DNA of 64,000 nucleotides from Armatimonas sp043757465 (GCF_043757465.1 NZ_JAYVPL010000023.1:15728-79727); one strand, 5' to 3'. Counted from the stretch's first letter, positions 34,882 to 42,754 are shown. The notes: a model not told the origin generated them from the letters alone. Numbers and translations are program-made.

Positions 34882-35790
34882 ATGAAAGTTCAACCTCCCT
34901 CGTTAAATGAGCGCACTGTCGGGTACCGGCCCGAAGGTGGCATTGTGTGGTTCGGCACGCTGAAGGCCGGGCTCGCGGAAGCCAAGCGCACCAATCGCCC
35001 CCTCTTGATCATGTCCGCAGTCCCGGAGTGCCACGGCGTCTCCGGTATCTGGTGACCGGGCAAGCAAAGTACAGACAGGAGTCTCCTGTCTCAGAAACCC
35101 GTCATTGACGCGTCGCGTGCGTTTATCTGCATCCGTCCCGCCACCTATGAGAATGCCGCCGAAGTGAAGTACCTGGAGGGGATCTTCAAAGGACGGGCGG
35201 GCACCCTGGAGAACACCGTCTTTGCGATGCTCACGCCCGATGGCAAGAGCTACCTCGCCCGTCCGGGGCGATCTCCTCAGTTTGCGTTCCGTAGCCCCGC
35301 CGAGATGGCGGAGGCGATGAAGCAGTCAGCCGGAAAGTATCCGGCCAAAGGTGAGCCCAGCGCCGTCCCTGCCATGCACGATTTCCGCCTCTCGCTCAAC
35401 ACAGCGGCCTGCGACTCCATGCCCCTCGTCGTGGCTGTGGGTGGCGGCGAGGCACTGCTTGTGAAGCTTGCCTGGGCTCCTGAGCTTCTTGGTAAGTATG
35501 CCTATGCCCCTGTCGCAACCCCGCAGGATTTGAAGGCAGCAGGTATCACCGTCGCCAGCCCTGGTATCTACGCCATCGAGCCAGACACGTTCGGTCAGAA
35601 AGGTGCGGTTCTCGCCCAGTGGCCTCTCACTGCTGATACAGCGACCATCACCAAGGGCCTTCTCGATGCCCAAAAACGGCACAACGGCGAGGGCAAGATC
35701 GCACGCCAGCACATCCAGCAAGGAACGCAGCTCGGGGTTTTGTGGAAGAGCCTTCTGCCCAACACCGACCCGAACGGCCCCAAGCGCTAG
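34882..35790 (+). CDS. Putative thioredoxin-like selenoprotein (in-frame TGA at 35053 read as Sec)
   Basis: One frame runs from ATG 34882 (or 34846) to TAG 35788, 302 codons, broken only by TGA at 35053-35055 (residue 58). The N-terminal part looks thioredoxin-like: WFGTLKAGLAEAKRTNRPLL then PECHGVSGIW-U-PGK, with Cys50 and Sec58. Coding continues directly after the TGA (PVIDASRAFICIRPATYENA). A hairpin of 8 bp (35073-35080/35084-35091) with loop GUC sits 17 nt after the TGA, as expected of a bacterial SECIS element. The second half (about 165-302) has no recognised domain. The alternatives are a pseudogene or a sequencing error. Confidence 0.65.
35056..35091 (+). promoter_or_regulatory. SECIS-like hairpin downstream of in-frame TGA
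   Basis: Perfect 8-bp stem with apical loop GUC (or AGUCU if the top pairs open), G being 26 nt after the TGA. This matches the bacterial SECIS rule of a G/GU at the loop 16-37 nt downstream, and resembles the AGGUCU loop of E. coli fdhF. Confidence 0.65.
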
Positions 35791-35813
35791 GCAATCCCCA
35801 AGCGCTAGGCAAT
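35778..35813. repeat. 18-bp tandem duplication spanning two stop codons
   Basis: Two identical copies, 35778-35795 and 35796-35813 (unit CCCCAAGCGCTAGGCAAT). Copy 1 carries the TAG of the plus-strand selenoprotein gene; copy 2 carries the TAG of the convergent ATPase gene. Confidence 0.97.
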
Positions 35814-36881
35814 CACGGTCTCCCCATCTCGTAAAGCCAGCCGGACGGGTACGGTGCCAGACTGTTGCTCAATCGCCTCTGCCAGCTTGGTACTATGTGT
35901 TACGATCCAGAGCTGCGAGCGACGGGACGCTTCGACGATGAGCTCGGCAAGCGGTTCGATGAGGTCGGGGTGCAGGCTTGTCTCGGGTTCATTGAAGGCC
36001 AGCAGTGGCGGCAGGCGTGGGGAGAGCAGTGCGGCCACAAGGCACAAGAAGCGTAGCGTGCCATCGGAGAGCTCGGTGGCTTCCAGCGGACGGAGCAGGC
36101 CTGGCGTTTGAAGCTGAACACGGTAGCGTGACTGATCGTCGTTTTCAATCCGTAGCTCCGCGCCGCCCAGCGCCCTGCGGATGGTCTGGTAGAGCCGCTC
36201 CGAATCACCAATCGTGAGAATCGTCGCCAGAGCGGCAGCGAGATCGCGCCCGTCGTGCGAGAGTGCGGGCGTGAATGTCCCGACTTGCGGCTGGCGCAGA
36301 GGCGCACTTTCGTCGGTGCGGAACTGGTGGTAAAAGCGCCAACGCTGGAGCGTATCACGCAGATTGACTAAGTAGGGATAGCGGTGCGGATCGGACACTT
36401 GTGTCAAGACCGACTCACTGCGCGTCAAGAGCATCGGCAGCGAGACGCGCTTTCCGGCCTCGTCGCGCAGAGTGACGCCACTCTTGCCCCGCTCTACCAG
36501 TGACGCGCCCTCGAACGTAATGCTCTCCTCTTTGATCAGGGGGTCGTTGCTAAAAAATCCCAGGTTCATGGGCAGCTCATTGGGGCCTGGTAGTCCCGCC
36601 GTGAGCGTGTAGGCGAATCCGCCTGTGAGCCGTACTCCAAGTGTCAGCTCACGCAATTCCTGGCGCTTGCGTGGCCCCGCCCAGAGTACCGATGGCATCC
36701 CGCCCTCATCGGCGAGTGCGCGAGCGAGGTTGCCCGCCGCCGCCGCATGGAGCAAGTAGACCGCCCGGTAGAGATTGGACTTTCCACAGCCATTGGGTCC
36801 GGTGAGCACACTCAGCGGCCCGAGCTCCAGCCACGCGTCCCGCACGGATCGGTACCCCTTCACGGAGAGCGCAGTGATCAT
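35805..36881 (-). CDS. RecF/SMC-like AAA_21 predicted ATPase
   Basis: A 358-aa ATPase related to SMC/RecF heads. Walker A VLTGPNGCGKSNLYRA (about 25-40), signature ELSDGTLRFLCLVAALL, Walker B PPLLAFNEPETSLHPDL and a D-loop/H-loop end with WIVTHSTKLAEAI. The coiled-coil arm is short (about 100-210), as in OLD/COG4637-type ATPases. Nucleic-acid binding or repair is possible but unproven. It is the third gene of a three-gene operon with 4-nt overlaps. Confidence 0.88.
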   Translation of the reverse strand: MITALSVKGYRSVRDAWLELGPLSVLTGPNGCGKSNLYRAVYLLHAAAAGNLARALADEGGMPSVLWAGPRKRQELRELTLGVRLTGGFAYTLTAGLPGPNELPMNLGFFSNDPLIKEESITFEGASLVERGKSGVTLRDEAGKRVSLPMLLTRSESVLTQVSDPHRYPYLVNLRDTLQRWRFYHQFRTDESAPLRQPQVGTFTPALSHDGRDLAAALATILTIGDSERLYQTIRRALGGAELRIENDDQSRYRVQLQTPGLLRPLEATELSDGTLRFLCLVAALLSPRLPPLLAFNEPETSLHPDLIEPLAELIVEASRRSQLWIVTHSTKLAEAIEQQSGTVPVRLALRDGETVIA

Positions 36882-37507
36882 GGGACCAGGAGAAATGCCT
36901 TTTTATCGAGCTTGGGATTAGCCTTGACATTGGTATAGCTCTCCACGAGAGAGAGACTCTGGCGCTGGTTGCTGGTATTGATCTCCAGCCGACGAAGCAA
37001 ACGGTCGTCTTTGCCTATCGAGAACACAAGTCGTGCCTTGCCGTCTTTGGTCTCAATATCAGCGGCGACCACATCCACAACGACACCATCCAGAGTGGTA
37101 GGCGTGGTGAATCCCAAGACCTTCGTCGCCCCCGGTCGAAGAGTGTGAACCGGTGCCGAGCGCGACGTTAAATAGAGAAAGACCGGGGCAATCAAGAGAC
37201 CCGTCTGTGAGAGAGTCTCGATGATGGCTTTCTCCCCGGACTCCGCCTTGACTTTCTGGTGCTTTTTCCCATCGGCATAGAGGCGGGTCGTCCCATCACA
37301 AACGGAGACAATACGTGCGCCCTGAGCGAGCTTGAGCTCCACCCGTGCTTTATTGGGCTTCATGTAGACAACAGACGCCAGAGTGGTCTCGTTTCGTGCA
37401 TCGCTGACCGCCTCCACTTTCACATCGGCGGAGAAAGAGAAGAGCGCCTGGTGTGCTGCCACTAAGCGATCCAGGAGCATGCTTGCGGCTGGGTCTACTT
37501 GTCTCAT
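36878..37507 (-). CDS. LolA/DUF2092-like protein, paralogue of the upstream gene
   Basis: A 209-aa protein with a predicted LolA-like half-barrel: LFSFSADVKVEAVS, VVYMKPNKARVELKLAQG, VSVCDGTTRLYADGKKHQKV, LDGVVVDVVAADI, KARLVFSIGKDDRLLRRLEI, ending in an NPKLDKKAFLLVP tail. LolA-fold proteins carry hydrophobic cargo such as lipoproteins, but no signal peptide is present here, which is odd for that role. It overlaps both neighbours by 4 nt and resembles the 37504-38187 gene in fold order. Confidence 0.65.
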   Translation of the reverse strand: MRQVDPAASMLLDRLVAAHQALFSFSADVKVEAVSDARNETTLASVVYMKPNKARVELKLAQGARIVSVCDGTTRLYADGKKHQKVKAESGEKAIIETLSQTGLLIAPVFLYLTSRSAPVHTLRPGATKVLGFTTPTTLDGVVVDVVAADIETKDGKARLVFSIGKDDRLLRRLEINTSNQRQSLSLVESYTNVKANPKLDKKAFLLVP

Positions 37508-38187
37508 CCGATTGCGGCTCCTTGGGCATCTTCGTCACGGAAGCCACGGGGTGGCACAAATCTCCAGAGATCAGCGGGTAAGCGCGGGTTGACTCGCAGG
37601 CCTCGGTAGTCCTCACGAATCTCGATATTTCCTTGTGTCAAAATGGCCTGGCGCAAAAGCCCCGCTTTCTCGTCAAAGCGAAGTATGACCCGACGGCTCT
37701 CTCTCTCCAGCGTAAATACCCGCTGTGCCGGTGCTCCAATCACCGTCTCACGTGCCATCTGCACCGTTGCATACTCTTTCAAAAGTGCCTCTAGCCCGTC
37801 TTTATCCACCAGGAGCTGTGAGAAGAAAGGCAGGGGAAGGATCTCGTTATTTTGGAGCCCATACGTCAATGCGTCACCATCTGCGGGTATGGATTTGACG
37901 CGGTAGGTTTTAGCGGGCGAGAGTGCCTCGTAGATATAGTTGCTACTCGCGACCAAAAGGCATATCCCCGCCTCACGCAGTGCTCCCTGCGCCTCCATGC
38001 GTAGCCGCCCGGGGCGCTCCAGAGCAATCTGCACGACTCCATTTCGCAACATCGGCACACTTCGCAACATCGGCACACCACGCGATGTCACGCGAACGTC
38101 AACCGCGAAGGACTTGAGCGCATGATGGGTGGCAAAACAGCGGGCCAGCTCCGTTTTCACGGCAGGGTCAGCAGAGGTTTCTTGCAT
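37504..38187 (-). CDS. LolA/DUF2092-like protein, first gene of ATPase operon
   Basis: A 227-aa protein with the same strand order as the next gene: HHALKSFAVDVRVTSRG, VVQIALERPGRLRMEAQGAL, LLVASSNYIYEALSPAKTYR, GAPAQRVFTLERESRRVILR, LRVNPRLPADLWRFVPP. No signal peptide. An 18-bp in-frame duplication gives the repeat VPMLRSVPMLRN near residue 40. TATAAT lies 5 nt before the ATG, so a leaderless transcript is likely. It heads the operon that ends in the RecF-like ATPase. Confidence 0.65.
   Translation of the reverse strand: MQETSADPAVKTELARCFATHHALKSFAVDVRVTSRGVPMLRSVPMLRNGVVQIALERPGRLRMEAQGALREAGICLLVASSNYIYEALSPAKTYRVKSIPADGDALTYGLQNNEILPLPFFSQLLVDKDGLEALLKEYATVQMARETVIGAPAQRVFTLERESRRVILRFDEKAGLLRQAILTQGNIEIREDYRGLRVNPRLPADLWRFVPPRGFRDEDAQGAAIG
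38043..38078. repeat. 18-bp in-frame tandem duplication
   Basis: Identical copies 38043-38060 and 38061-38078, adding six residues to the LolA-like protein. Confidence 0.95.
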
Positions 38188-38192
38188 ACCGC

Positions 38193-38236
38193 ATTATACC
38201 TGCCTCTTGACAGGTATTTATTGTCTGTGATACGTT
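38193..38236. promoter_or_regulatory. Divergent promoters with shared inverted repeat
   Basis: Minus: TATAAT (38193-38198), 5 nt before ATG 38187. Plus: TTGACA (38207-38212), 18-nt spacer, TACGTT (38231-38236), 6 nt before ATG 38243. An inverted repeat ATACCTG-8 nt-CAGGTAT (38196-38202/38211-38217) overlaps the minus -10 and the plus -35, a plausible operator for both. Confidence 0.5.
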
Positions 38237-38242
38237 AATTGT

Positions 38243-39220
38243 ATGAATGACTTGAAAGACAGACTTGCCGGCGGTCTCTACGGCCTTCTCATCGGCGATG
38301 CCTTGGGCGTTCCCTACGAGTTCCACCGCCCGGAGACGATCCCGCCCTTGGATCAGATAGAGATGCAGCCCCCACCGGGCTTCAACCGTGCGCATGGCCG
38401 AACTCCCACAGGCACTTGGAGCGATGATGGCGCACAGGCGCTGGCCTTACTCGACTCGCTTCTCACCTGTGGCGAGCTAAACTTAGACGATTTCGGCAGG
38501 CGCATTGTCGCGTGGTACAACGAAGCCGCCTACACCCCAGACCAGCGCGTTTTCGACTGCGGCATCCAGACGGGCGACGCCATCCGCGAGCTGATACGTG
38601 GAACGCCCGCGCATGCCGCCGGTCGGACCGATGAGATGGCTAACGGCAACGGTTCACTCATGCGTGCACTTCCCCTCGCCCTCTGGCACACCGGCACCGA
38701 CGATGACCTCATCCGCGACTCCCACTTGCAGTCTAGCATCACCCACGGGCACCCGCGTGCCCAAGTCTGCTGCGCACTCTACTGCCTCTGGGCTAGAAAT
38801 ATTCTCGCGGACTCGCTCAATCCCTGGCTGGAAGCCGTTGCCACGCTCACCGCCTACTACACACCAAACGGCTCCTATAGCGAGCAGCTAGAGTTCTCTG
38901 TCCGGCCTCTGGATAATATCCCCGGCACAGGCGGCGGCTATGTCGTGGACTGCCTGCGCTCCGCCCACCAAGTCCAGAGTGCGGGCAACTACGAGGACAT
39001 TGTGAAAGCCGCCGTCGCACTCGGCAACGACACCGACACAACAGCCTGCGTCGCGGGCGGAATCGCCGGGCTTGCCTGCGGCCTCTCAGGTATTCCTCAG
39101 CGCTGGTACGATGCACTTCAGGGCAAAGCACTCATTGAAAATTTATGCACACGCCTTTTAGCGAGCCGGGAGTCTGCGGGTTCGAGTCCCCTCTTACCCA
39201 CTTTGTTTGGAACTTCCTGA
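38243..39220 (+). CDS. ADP-ribosylglycohydrolase family protein
   Basis: A 325-aa DraG/ARH-family protein, which removes ADP-ribose from proteins or related substrates. The N-terminal GGLYGLLIGDALGVPYEF and metal motif GTWSDDGAQALALL are clear; SDDG replaces the usual S/T-D-D-T. The second metal motif is ALGNDTDTTACVAGGIAGLA. The family homology ends near LIENLCTRL; the last 17 or so residues are encoded by a tRNA-3'-end-like sequence (39165-39200) and look like a late addition. TACGTT 6 nt before the ATG suggests a leaderless mRNA. Confidence 0.88.
   Translation: MNDLKDRLAGGLYGLLIGDALGVPYEFHRPETIPPLDQIEMQPPPGFNRAHGRTPTGTWSDDGAQALALLDSLLTCGELNLDDFGRRIVAWYNEAAYTPDQRVFDCGIQTGDAIRELIRGTPAHAAGRTDEMANGNGSLMRALPLALWHTGTDDDLIRDSHLQSSITHGHPRAQVCCALYCLWARNILADSLNPWLEAVATLTAYYTPNGSYSEQLEFSVRPLDNIPGTGGGYVVDCLRSAHQVQSAGNYEDIVKAAVALGNDTDTTACVAGGIAGLACGLSGIPQRWYDALQGKALIENLCTRLLASRESAGSSPLLPTLFGTS
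39165..39200 (+). other. tRNA 3'-end-like fragment
   Basis: A T-arm-like segment GCGGG-TTCGAGT-CCCCT (39176-39192; three of five pairs Watson-Crick, one G-U, one mismatch) is followed by CTTACCC and A, laid out as the 3' half of a tRNA without encoded CCA. No matching 5' half precedes it; that DNA codes for the glycohydrolase. It may be an integration or rearrangement scar. Confidence 0.35.
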
Positions 39221-39253
39221 CACTTTTTACTGTCCCAATTTTGGCAAGATGTT

Positions 39254-39279
39254 TGCTAGAATCAACTGCTAGAATCAAC
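39254..39279. repeat. 13-bp tandem duplication carrying a -10-like box
   Basis: Identical copies 39254-39266 and 39267-39279 (unit TGCTAGAATCAAC), 25 nt before ATG 39304. Each copy contains TAGAAT, so a possible -10 element of the DUF937 gene has been doubled. Confidence 0.95.
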
Positions 39280-39303
39280 AAATCAACAGGAAAAACGTAA
39301 TAA

Positions 39304-39885
39304 ATGGACACTCTTCTCCAGGGTTTAATGGGACAGCTCAGTGGTGGCGCGGTCGGACAGATCGCAGAGCAGCTTGGTGTAGATGAAGGCACAGCACAAA
39401 ACGGTATTCAGGCCGCACTGCCGATTCTTCTGGGCGCACTGGCGCGTAATGCACAAAACGAAGATGGTGCACAGGCACTCGACACTGCCCTCGCTAGCGA
39501 TCACGACGGTAGTATCCTCGACAATCTCAGTGGCGCGATCTCCGGTCACCAAGACGGATCCGGTGCCGCAATTCTTGGGCATATTTTGGGTGGGCAGACC
39601 AACCAAATTAGCAATGTGGTGGGCCAGAGCCTTGGTGGTGCCAACGGCGGTGCGCTGCTACAAATGCTCGCACCAATCGTAATGGGTTATCTCGGTCAGC
39701 AGAAGCAACAGCAGGGCCTCGATGTGATGGGCCTCGCGGGAATGCTCCTCGGTGGCGGCGGCAGTCAACAGCAGCAAGCGCAGCCTGCTGCCAGCGGCCT
39801 GATGGGAATGGTTGGCAACCTTCTTGATCAGAACCACGATGGCTCCCCCGTAGATGACATCATCGGGCTCGCCGGGCGCTTTTGA
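39304..39885 (+). CDS. DUF937 (YidB-like) protein
   Basis: A 193-aa Gly/Gln-rich protein. LGVDEGTAQNGIQAALPILL and GALARNAQN are the DUF937 core, followed by ILGHILGGQTNQISNVVGQS, ALLQMLAPIVMGYLGQQKQQ and two DHDGS-type Asp motifs. Members are small cytoplasmic proteins of unknown role. It ends 2 nt before the convergent mgtE stop. Confidence 0.9.
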   Translation: MDTLLQGLMGQLSGGAVGQIAEQLGVDEGTAQNGIQAALPILLGALARNAQNEDGAQALDTALASDHDGSILDNLSGAISGHQDGSGAAILGHILGGQTNQISNVVGQSLGGANGGALLQMLAPIVMGYLGQQKQQQGLDVMGLAGMLLGGGGSQQQQAQPAASGLMGMVGNLLDQNHDGSPVDDIIGLAGRF

Positions 39886-39887
39886 GT

Positions 39888-41288
39888 TTAGTGCAGCAGG
39901 TGCCGGGCGATATTCAGATAAATCAAAAGCCCCGTTGCATCCACGAGTGTCGAGATCAAGGGCGCTGAGACCAGGGCCGGATCAATTTTTAGCTTTTGAG
40001 CTGCCATCGGAATCAGTGATCCCATTAAATTTGCCCAGGTGCAGACCGCAACCACTGTTAATGACACGACCAGACTGAGATCCAGAGGATTGCCGCGCAG
40101 CCGCGCCCAGACAAGCGCAATGGCTCCTAGGAGCACCCCGAGAAGAAGCCCGCCCATAAGCTCGCGGAGCAGGACACGAGAGAGATCACGGCCTCGCACC
40201 TCACCCACGGAAATCGCGCGGATTATGGTGGAGACACTCTGCGCTCCGGTGTTGCCCCCGGTTCCGGTGAGAAGCGGAATAAAGGCAGCCAGTGGTGAGA
40301 CGGAATGTTCATCGGCTGTATGAAGAATTTCGCTCGTCAGTGTTCCGCCGACAAACAGTAGCATTAGCCAGCCTACCCGTGAGCGCACGACCCGCCAGAT
40401 CGGTACAGAGAAGTAGGACAGATTACGCATTCCCGGCTCGGCAGAGATAGCGCTCTGCTTAAGAAGGTCCTCGGTCTGCTCCTCGTGCAAGATATCTACG
40501 ACATCGTCAATCGTGACGATTCCCGCCATCGTGCCATTGGGCAAGATCACGGGGAGCGCCGTGAAATCATACTTGGTGACAAGCCGTGCCACTTCCTCTT
40601 GATCTAAGTCCGCCGGTATCGAGACCACATCGCAAATCATAAGCTCACTAAGGAGCTGGTTGGGCTTTGCGCGCAGCAGATCGCGCAGCGAGAGCACACC
40701 TACCAAGCGCTTGCCCTCCAGAACGTAGAGAGCGTTAAAGGTCTCCGCCTCGTCGGCAAAGCTTCGGAGCGTCGCAAATGCCGACTCCGCGCTCTGACCG
40801 GGCGACAGGCTGACGAACCGATCGGTCATCAGACGACCGGCGGTGCCCTGCTTGAAGGCGAGTAGATCCCGCACATCCTGCGCATCCTCGGGGTCCTGGC
40901 GCGCCAGGCTTGTGAGAAGCGATTCCTGCTTCTCCGGGGTCGTTACCTCAGAGACAAGCTCCGCGACATCGTCTGCGGGCAAGAGCCCCAGCAGAACGGA
41001 GATGCGCTCGGGAACTTCGTTATCCAGGAGGTAGCGTGCCGTGTCCGAGTCGAGCTCATCGAGCACTTCCGCAGCACGATCCGAGTCGAGAACGCGGAAG
41101 AGACGAATGGACTCGTCATCGTCGAGGCGCTCCATGACCTCGGCAATATCCGCCGGGTGGTAGCCGTCGAGGAGCGCGATTAGCGGAGCATCGTCGGGAG
41201 TGCGTAGCACACTGCGCAGACCGTCCTCAAGACGCTCGGTGTTTTTTTCGAGTGTTTCCATCCGGATCATGTGAGGTATCCTCATCAT
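39888..41288 (-). CDS. mgtE: Magnesium transporter MgtE
   Basis: A 466-aa Mg2+ channel: superhelical N domain (about 25-130, repeated DDDE/DDVAELV motifs), two CBS domains (about 145-275: MTDRFVSLSPGQSAESAFAT, LPVILPNGTMAGIVTIDDVV), a plug helix and five C-terminal membrane segments (about 305-466). TGTGGNTGAQSVSTIIRAI is the family pore signature. The N and CBS domains close the pore when cytosolic Mg2+ is high. A leader of about 205 nt precedes the gene, which may give further control. Confidence 0.96.
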   Translation of the reverse strand: MMRIPHMIRMETLEKNTERLEDGLRSVLRTPDDAPLIALLDGYHPADIAEVMERLDDDESIRLFRVLDSDRAAEVLDELDSDTARYLLDNEVPERISVLLGLLPADDVAELVSEVTTPEKQESLLTSLARQDPEDAQDVRDLLAFKQGTAGRLMTDRFVSLSPGQSAESAFATLRSFADEAETFNALYVLEGKRLVGVLSLRDLLRAKPNQLLSELMICDVVSIPADLDQEEVARLVTKYDFTALPVILPNGTMAGIVTIDDVVDILHEEQTEDLLKQSAISAEPGMRNLSYFSVPIWRVVRSRVGWLMLLFVGGTLTSEILHTADEHSVSPLAAFIPLLTGTGGNTGAQSVSTIIRAISVGEVRGRDLSRVLLRELMGGLLLGVLLGAIALVWARLRGNPLDLSLVVSLTVVAVCTWANLMGSLIPMAAQKLKIDPALVSAPLISTLVDATGLLIYLNIARHLLH

Positions 41289-41500
41289 GCAGCCGGGAAA
41301 GAAGGTTTTTGAGAAGTCGCGACGGGCATCAGCGCCCTGTCGCTTTAGAAGCTTAAGAGCGTGTCGTCCGTCGCGACGGCATTAAGCCTTCGTCCGTCGC
41401 ATTTTCTTTCATGGGTGTTTCTTGTTGGTGACTGGAACCGTCCGACATTTCGGGCTCTCCTGGCTTCCCGCGTTTTAAAAGCGCCTGAGGAAACCGGGCG

Positions 41501-41529
41501 ATTGTATCGCTTTCTCACCCTCTCGGCAA
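41501..41529 (-). promoter_or_regulatory. mgtE promoter
   Basis: On the minus strand: TTGCCG (41524-41529), 17-nt spacer, TACAAT (41501-41506). It predicts a start near 41495 and a long leader to ATG 41288. Confidence 0.55.
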
Positions 41530-41572
41530 GAGGCAGGCGCAACTAAAGCCGCCGCGCATGCGTCCTATCCGG

Positions 41573-41578
41573 TACAAT
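41573..41578 (+). promoter_or_regulatory. -10 box of the VWA operon
   Basis: TACAAT, 9 nt before GTG 41588 and 15 nt before ATG 41594; it lies downstream of the ATG at 41558, arguing against that start. Confidence 0.5.
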
Positions 41579-41587
41579 AGGGACATT

Positions 41588-42733
41588 GTGCGGATGCTTC
41601 GATTTTCACTTACCCTCATAGCCGCTCTCGCGGCGCTTCTCCCCGCTCTGGCGCAGGTAGATCTGGGAGATATCATCACGGATCTCAAAGTCAAAAGCCC
41701 TAAGTGCGTTGTCTTGATTATGGATGTCTCTGAGTCAATGAAAGTGGACGACTACAACCGTAAGATGCGTTATGCGGCAGGAACTTTAATAAAAGACAGC
41801 CTGAGCGATGGGGACCAAGTAGTACTCTACACGTTTGGAGCGGGCTACAAGAAAATCTTTGACGAGACCCCAAGCACTCCAGCGGCACGGAGAAAGCTCA
41901 TGGATCAGCTTCCACTCAAGCCCGAGCCCGGCGAAGGCACCAATATCCGTCAGCCGCACCATGAGGCGCTCAAGCTAGCCAGGGCCTCGGGCAAGGCACC
42001 GTTTATTGTGATCCTGACGGACTCATTCAACGATCCGCCCAAGAACACCCCCACTGCCTACACCGAGTACCAGAAATACTACACACCAGGCAAGCTAGAG
42101 ACCTACCCACTCACCCCCGAGAACCAGGACTACGAGTCGCAGCTTGCGTGGATGACGAGCAGCGAGGGTAAGACCTTTGGGATTGGGGTGGAGATTCTCC
42201 CCTCAGGCCGCCCCAAAGAGCGCTTTAAAGTAGCGACGAAAGAAGCTATCGTCGCCACCCCGGAGCCGACACAACAAAGCTCTCCGGTTTCGACTCCCAA
42301 GTCAAAACCCGATGAGTTCCCATGGGCACTCCTGCTCGGTGTGGGTAGTGTTGCCGTGCTTGGAGTCCTCTTTACGATTTTGCGCCCAAAACCCCTCCCC
42401 CTGCGCGTCGTGGGCACGGGAGCACCACGTGACTTTGACGTGCGTGGCAATACCGTTCTGCGCCTCGGTGGCGAAGGTGGCTCCGCAGCTCTAGATGCCT
42501 ATCCTATCGCGGGTACAAAAGAAGTCATCGCCACTGTCAAAGGCGGGCGCGGTGAATTTACGCTCGAACCGCAACCTGGAGTAAAAGCCCGTGTCTACCA
42601 CAATGGCATGCCGCTGGAGAAATCATCGCCCCTACGCTACGGCGACGAAGTTCGAGTGAGCATCCTAGATAGCAATGGGGCGCTCGTGAAAGAGTCCCGG
42701 CTGAAGTTCAGCAACCCAAACCAAACGATCTGA
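41588..42733 (+). CDS. Membrane-anchored VWA-domain protein with FHA-like C-terminus
   Basis: About 381 aa from GTG 41588 (or ATG 41594). A signal peptide (MLRFSLTLIAALAALLPALA) is followed by a von Willebrand A domain with a full MIDAS set: DVSES (D-x-S-x-S), Thr in GEGTNIRQ and Asp in ILTDSFND. A membrane segment (about 245-266) leads to a cytoplasmic beta-sandwich of about 110 residues that looks FHA-like (NTVLRLGGEGGSA, ARVYHNGMPL, SPLRYGDEVRV). It heads a four-gene operon. Metal-dependent protein binding outside the cell is likely; the partner is unknown. Confidence 0.82.
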   Translation: MRMLRFSLTLIAALAALLPALAQVDLGDIITDLKVKSPKCVVLIMDVSESMKVDDYNRKMRYAAGTLIKDSLSDGDQVVLYTFGAGYKKIFDETPSTPAARRKLMDQLPLKPEPGEGTNIRQPHHEALKLARASGKAPFIVILTDSFNDPPKNTPTAYTEYQKYYTPGKLETYPLTPENQDYESQLAWMTSSEGKTFGIGVEILPSGRPKERFKVATKEAIVATPEPTQQSSPVSTPKSKPDEFPWALLLGVGSVAVLGVLFTILRPKPLPLRVVGTGAPRDFDVRGNTVLRLGGEGGSAALDAYPIAGTKEVIATVKGGRGEFTLEPQPGVKARVYHNGMPLEKSSPLRYGDEVRVSILDSNGALVKESRLKFSNPNQTI

Positions 42734-42754
42734 AACGAAAACTAGAGGAAAACT

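Larger units (their letters stand above)
41289..41587. other. Intergenic region holding the mgtE leader and two promoters
   Basis: No gene is supported here. The minus strand carries a roughly 205-nt leader for mgtE with two GTCGCGAC copies (41316-41323, 41370-41377), a 12-bp palindrome CCGTCGCGACGG (41368-41379) and a 10-bp direct repeat CGTCCGTCGC (41365-41374, 41391-41400). It does not match the M-box consensus I know. The plus-strand -10 for the VWA operon is at 41573. Confidence 0.55.

Noticed and set aside
34846..35055. Separate 70-aa gene ending at TGA 35053
   Set aside because: The frame continues without another stop for 245 codons with protein-like composition, and a SECIS-like hairpin follows the TGA; one selenoprotein gene explains both halves better.
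39121..39200. Complete tRNA gene
   Set aside because: The acceptor halves 39121-39127 and 39193-39199 pair at only five of seven positions, there is no D-loop GG and no anticodon stem, and the 5' part codes for the glycohydrolase.
39132..39392. Minus-strand open frame of 86 aa across the tRNA-like fragment
   Set aside because: Its VRGDSNPQTPGSLK segment is the typical false translation of the reverse of a tRNA T-arm; it also overlaps two real genes.
41289..41500. M-box (ykoK) magnesium riboswitch upstream of mgtE
   Set aside because: I looked for the conserved M-box core in the minus-strand leader and did not find it; only repeats and palindromes are visible.
41361..41546. Small plus-strand gene upstream of the VWA operon
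   Set aside because: It covers the mgtE leader and promoter, has no ribosome-binding site or family match, and its composition is not protein-like.
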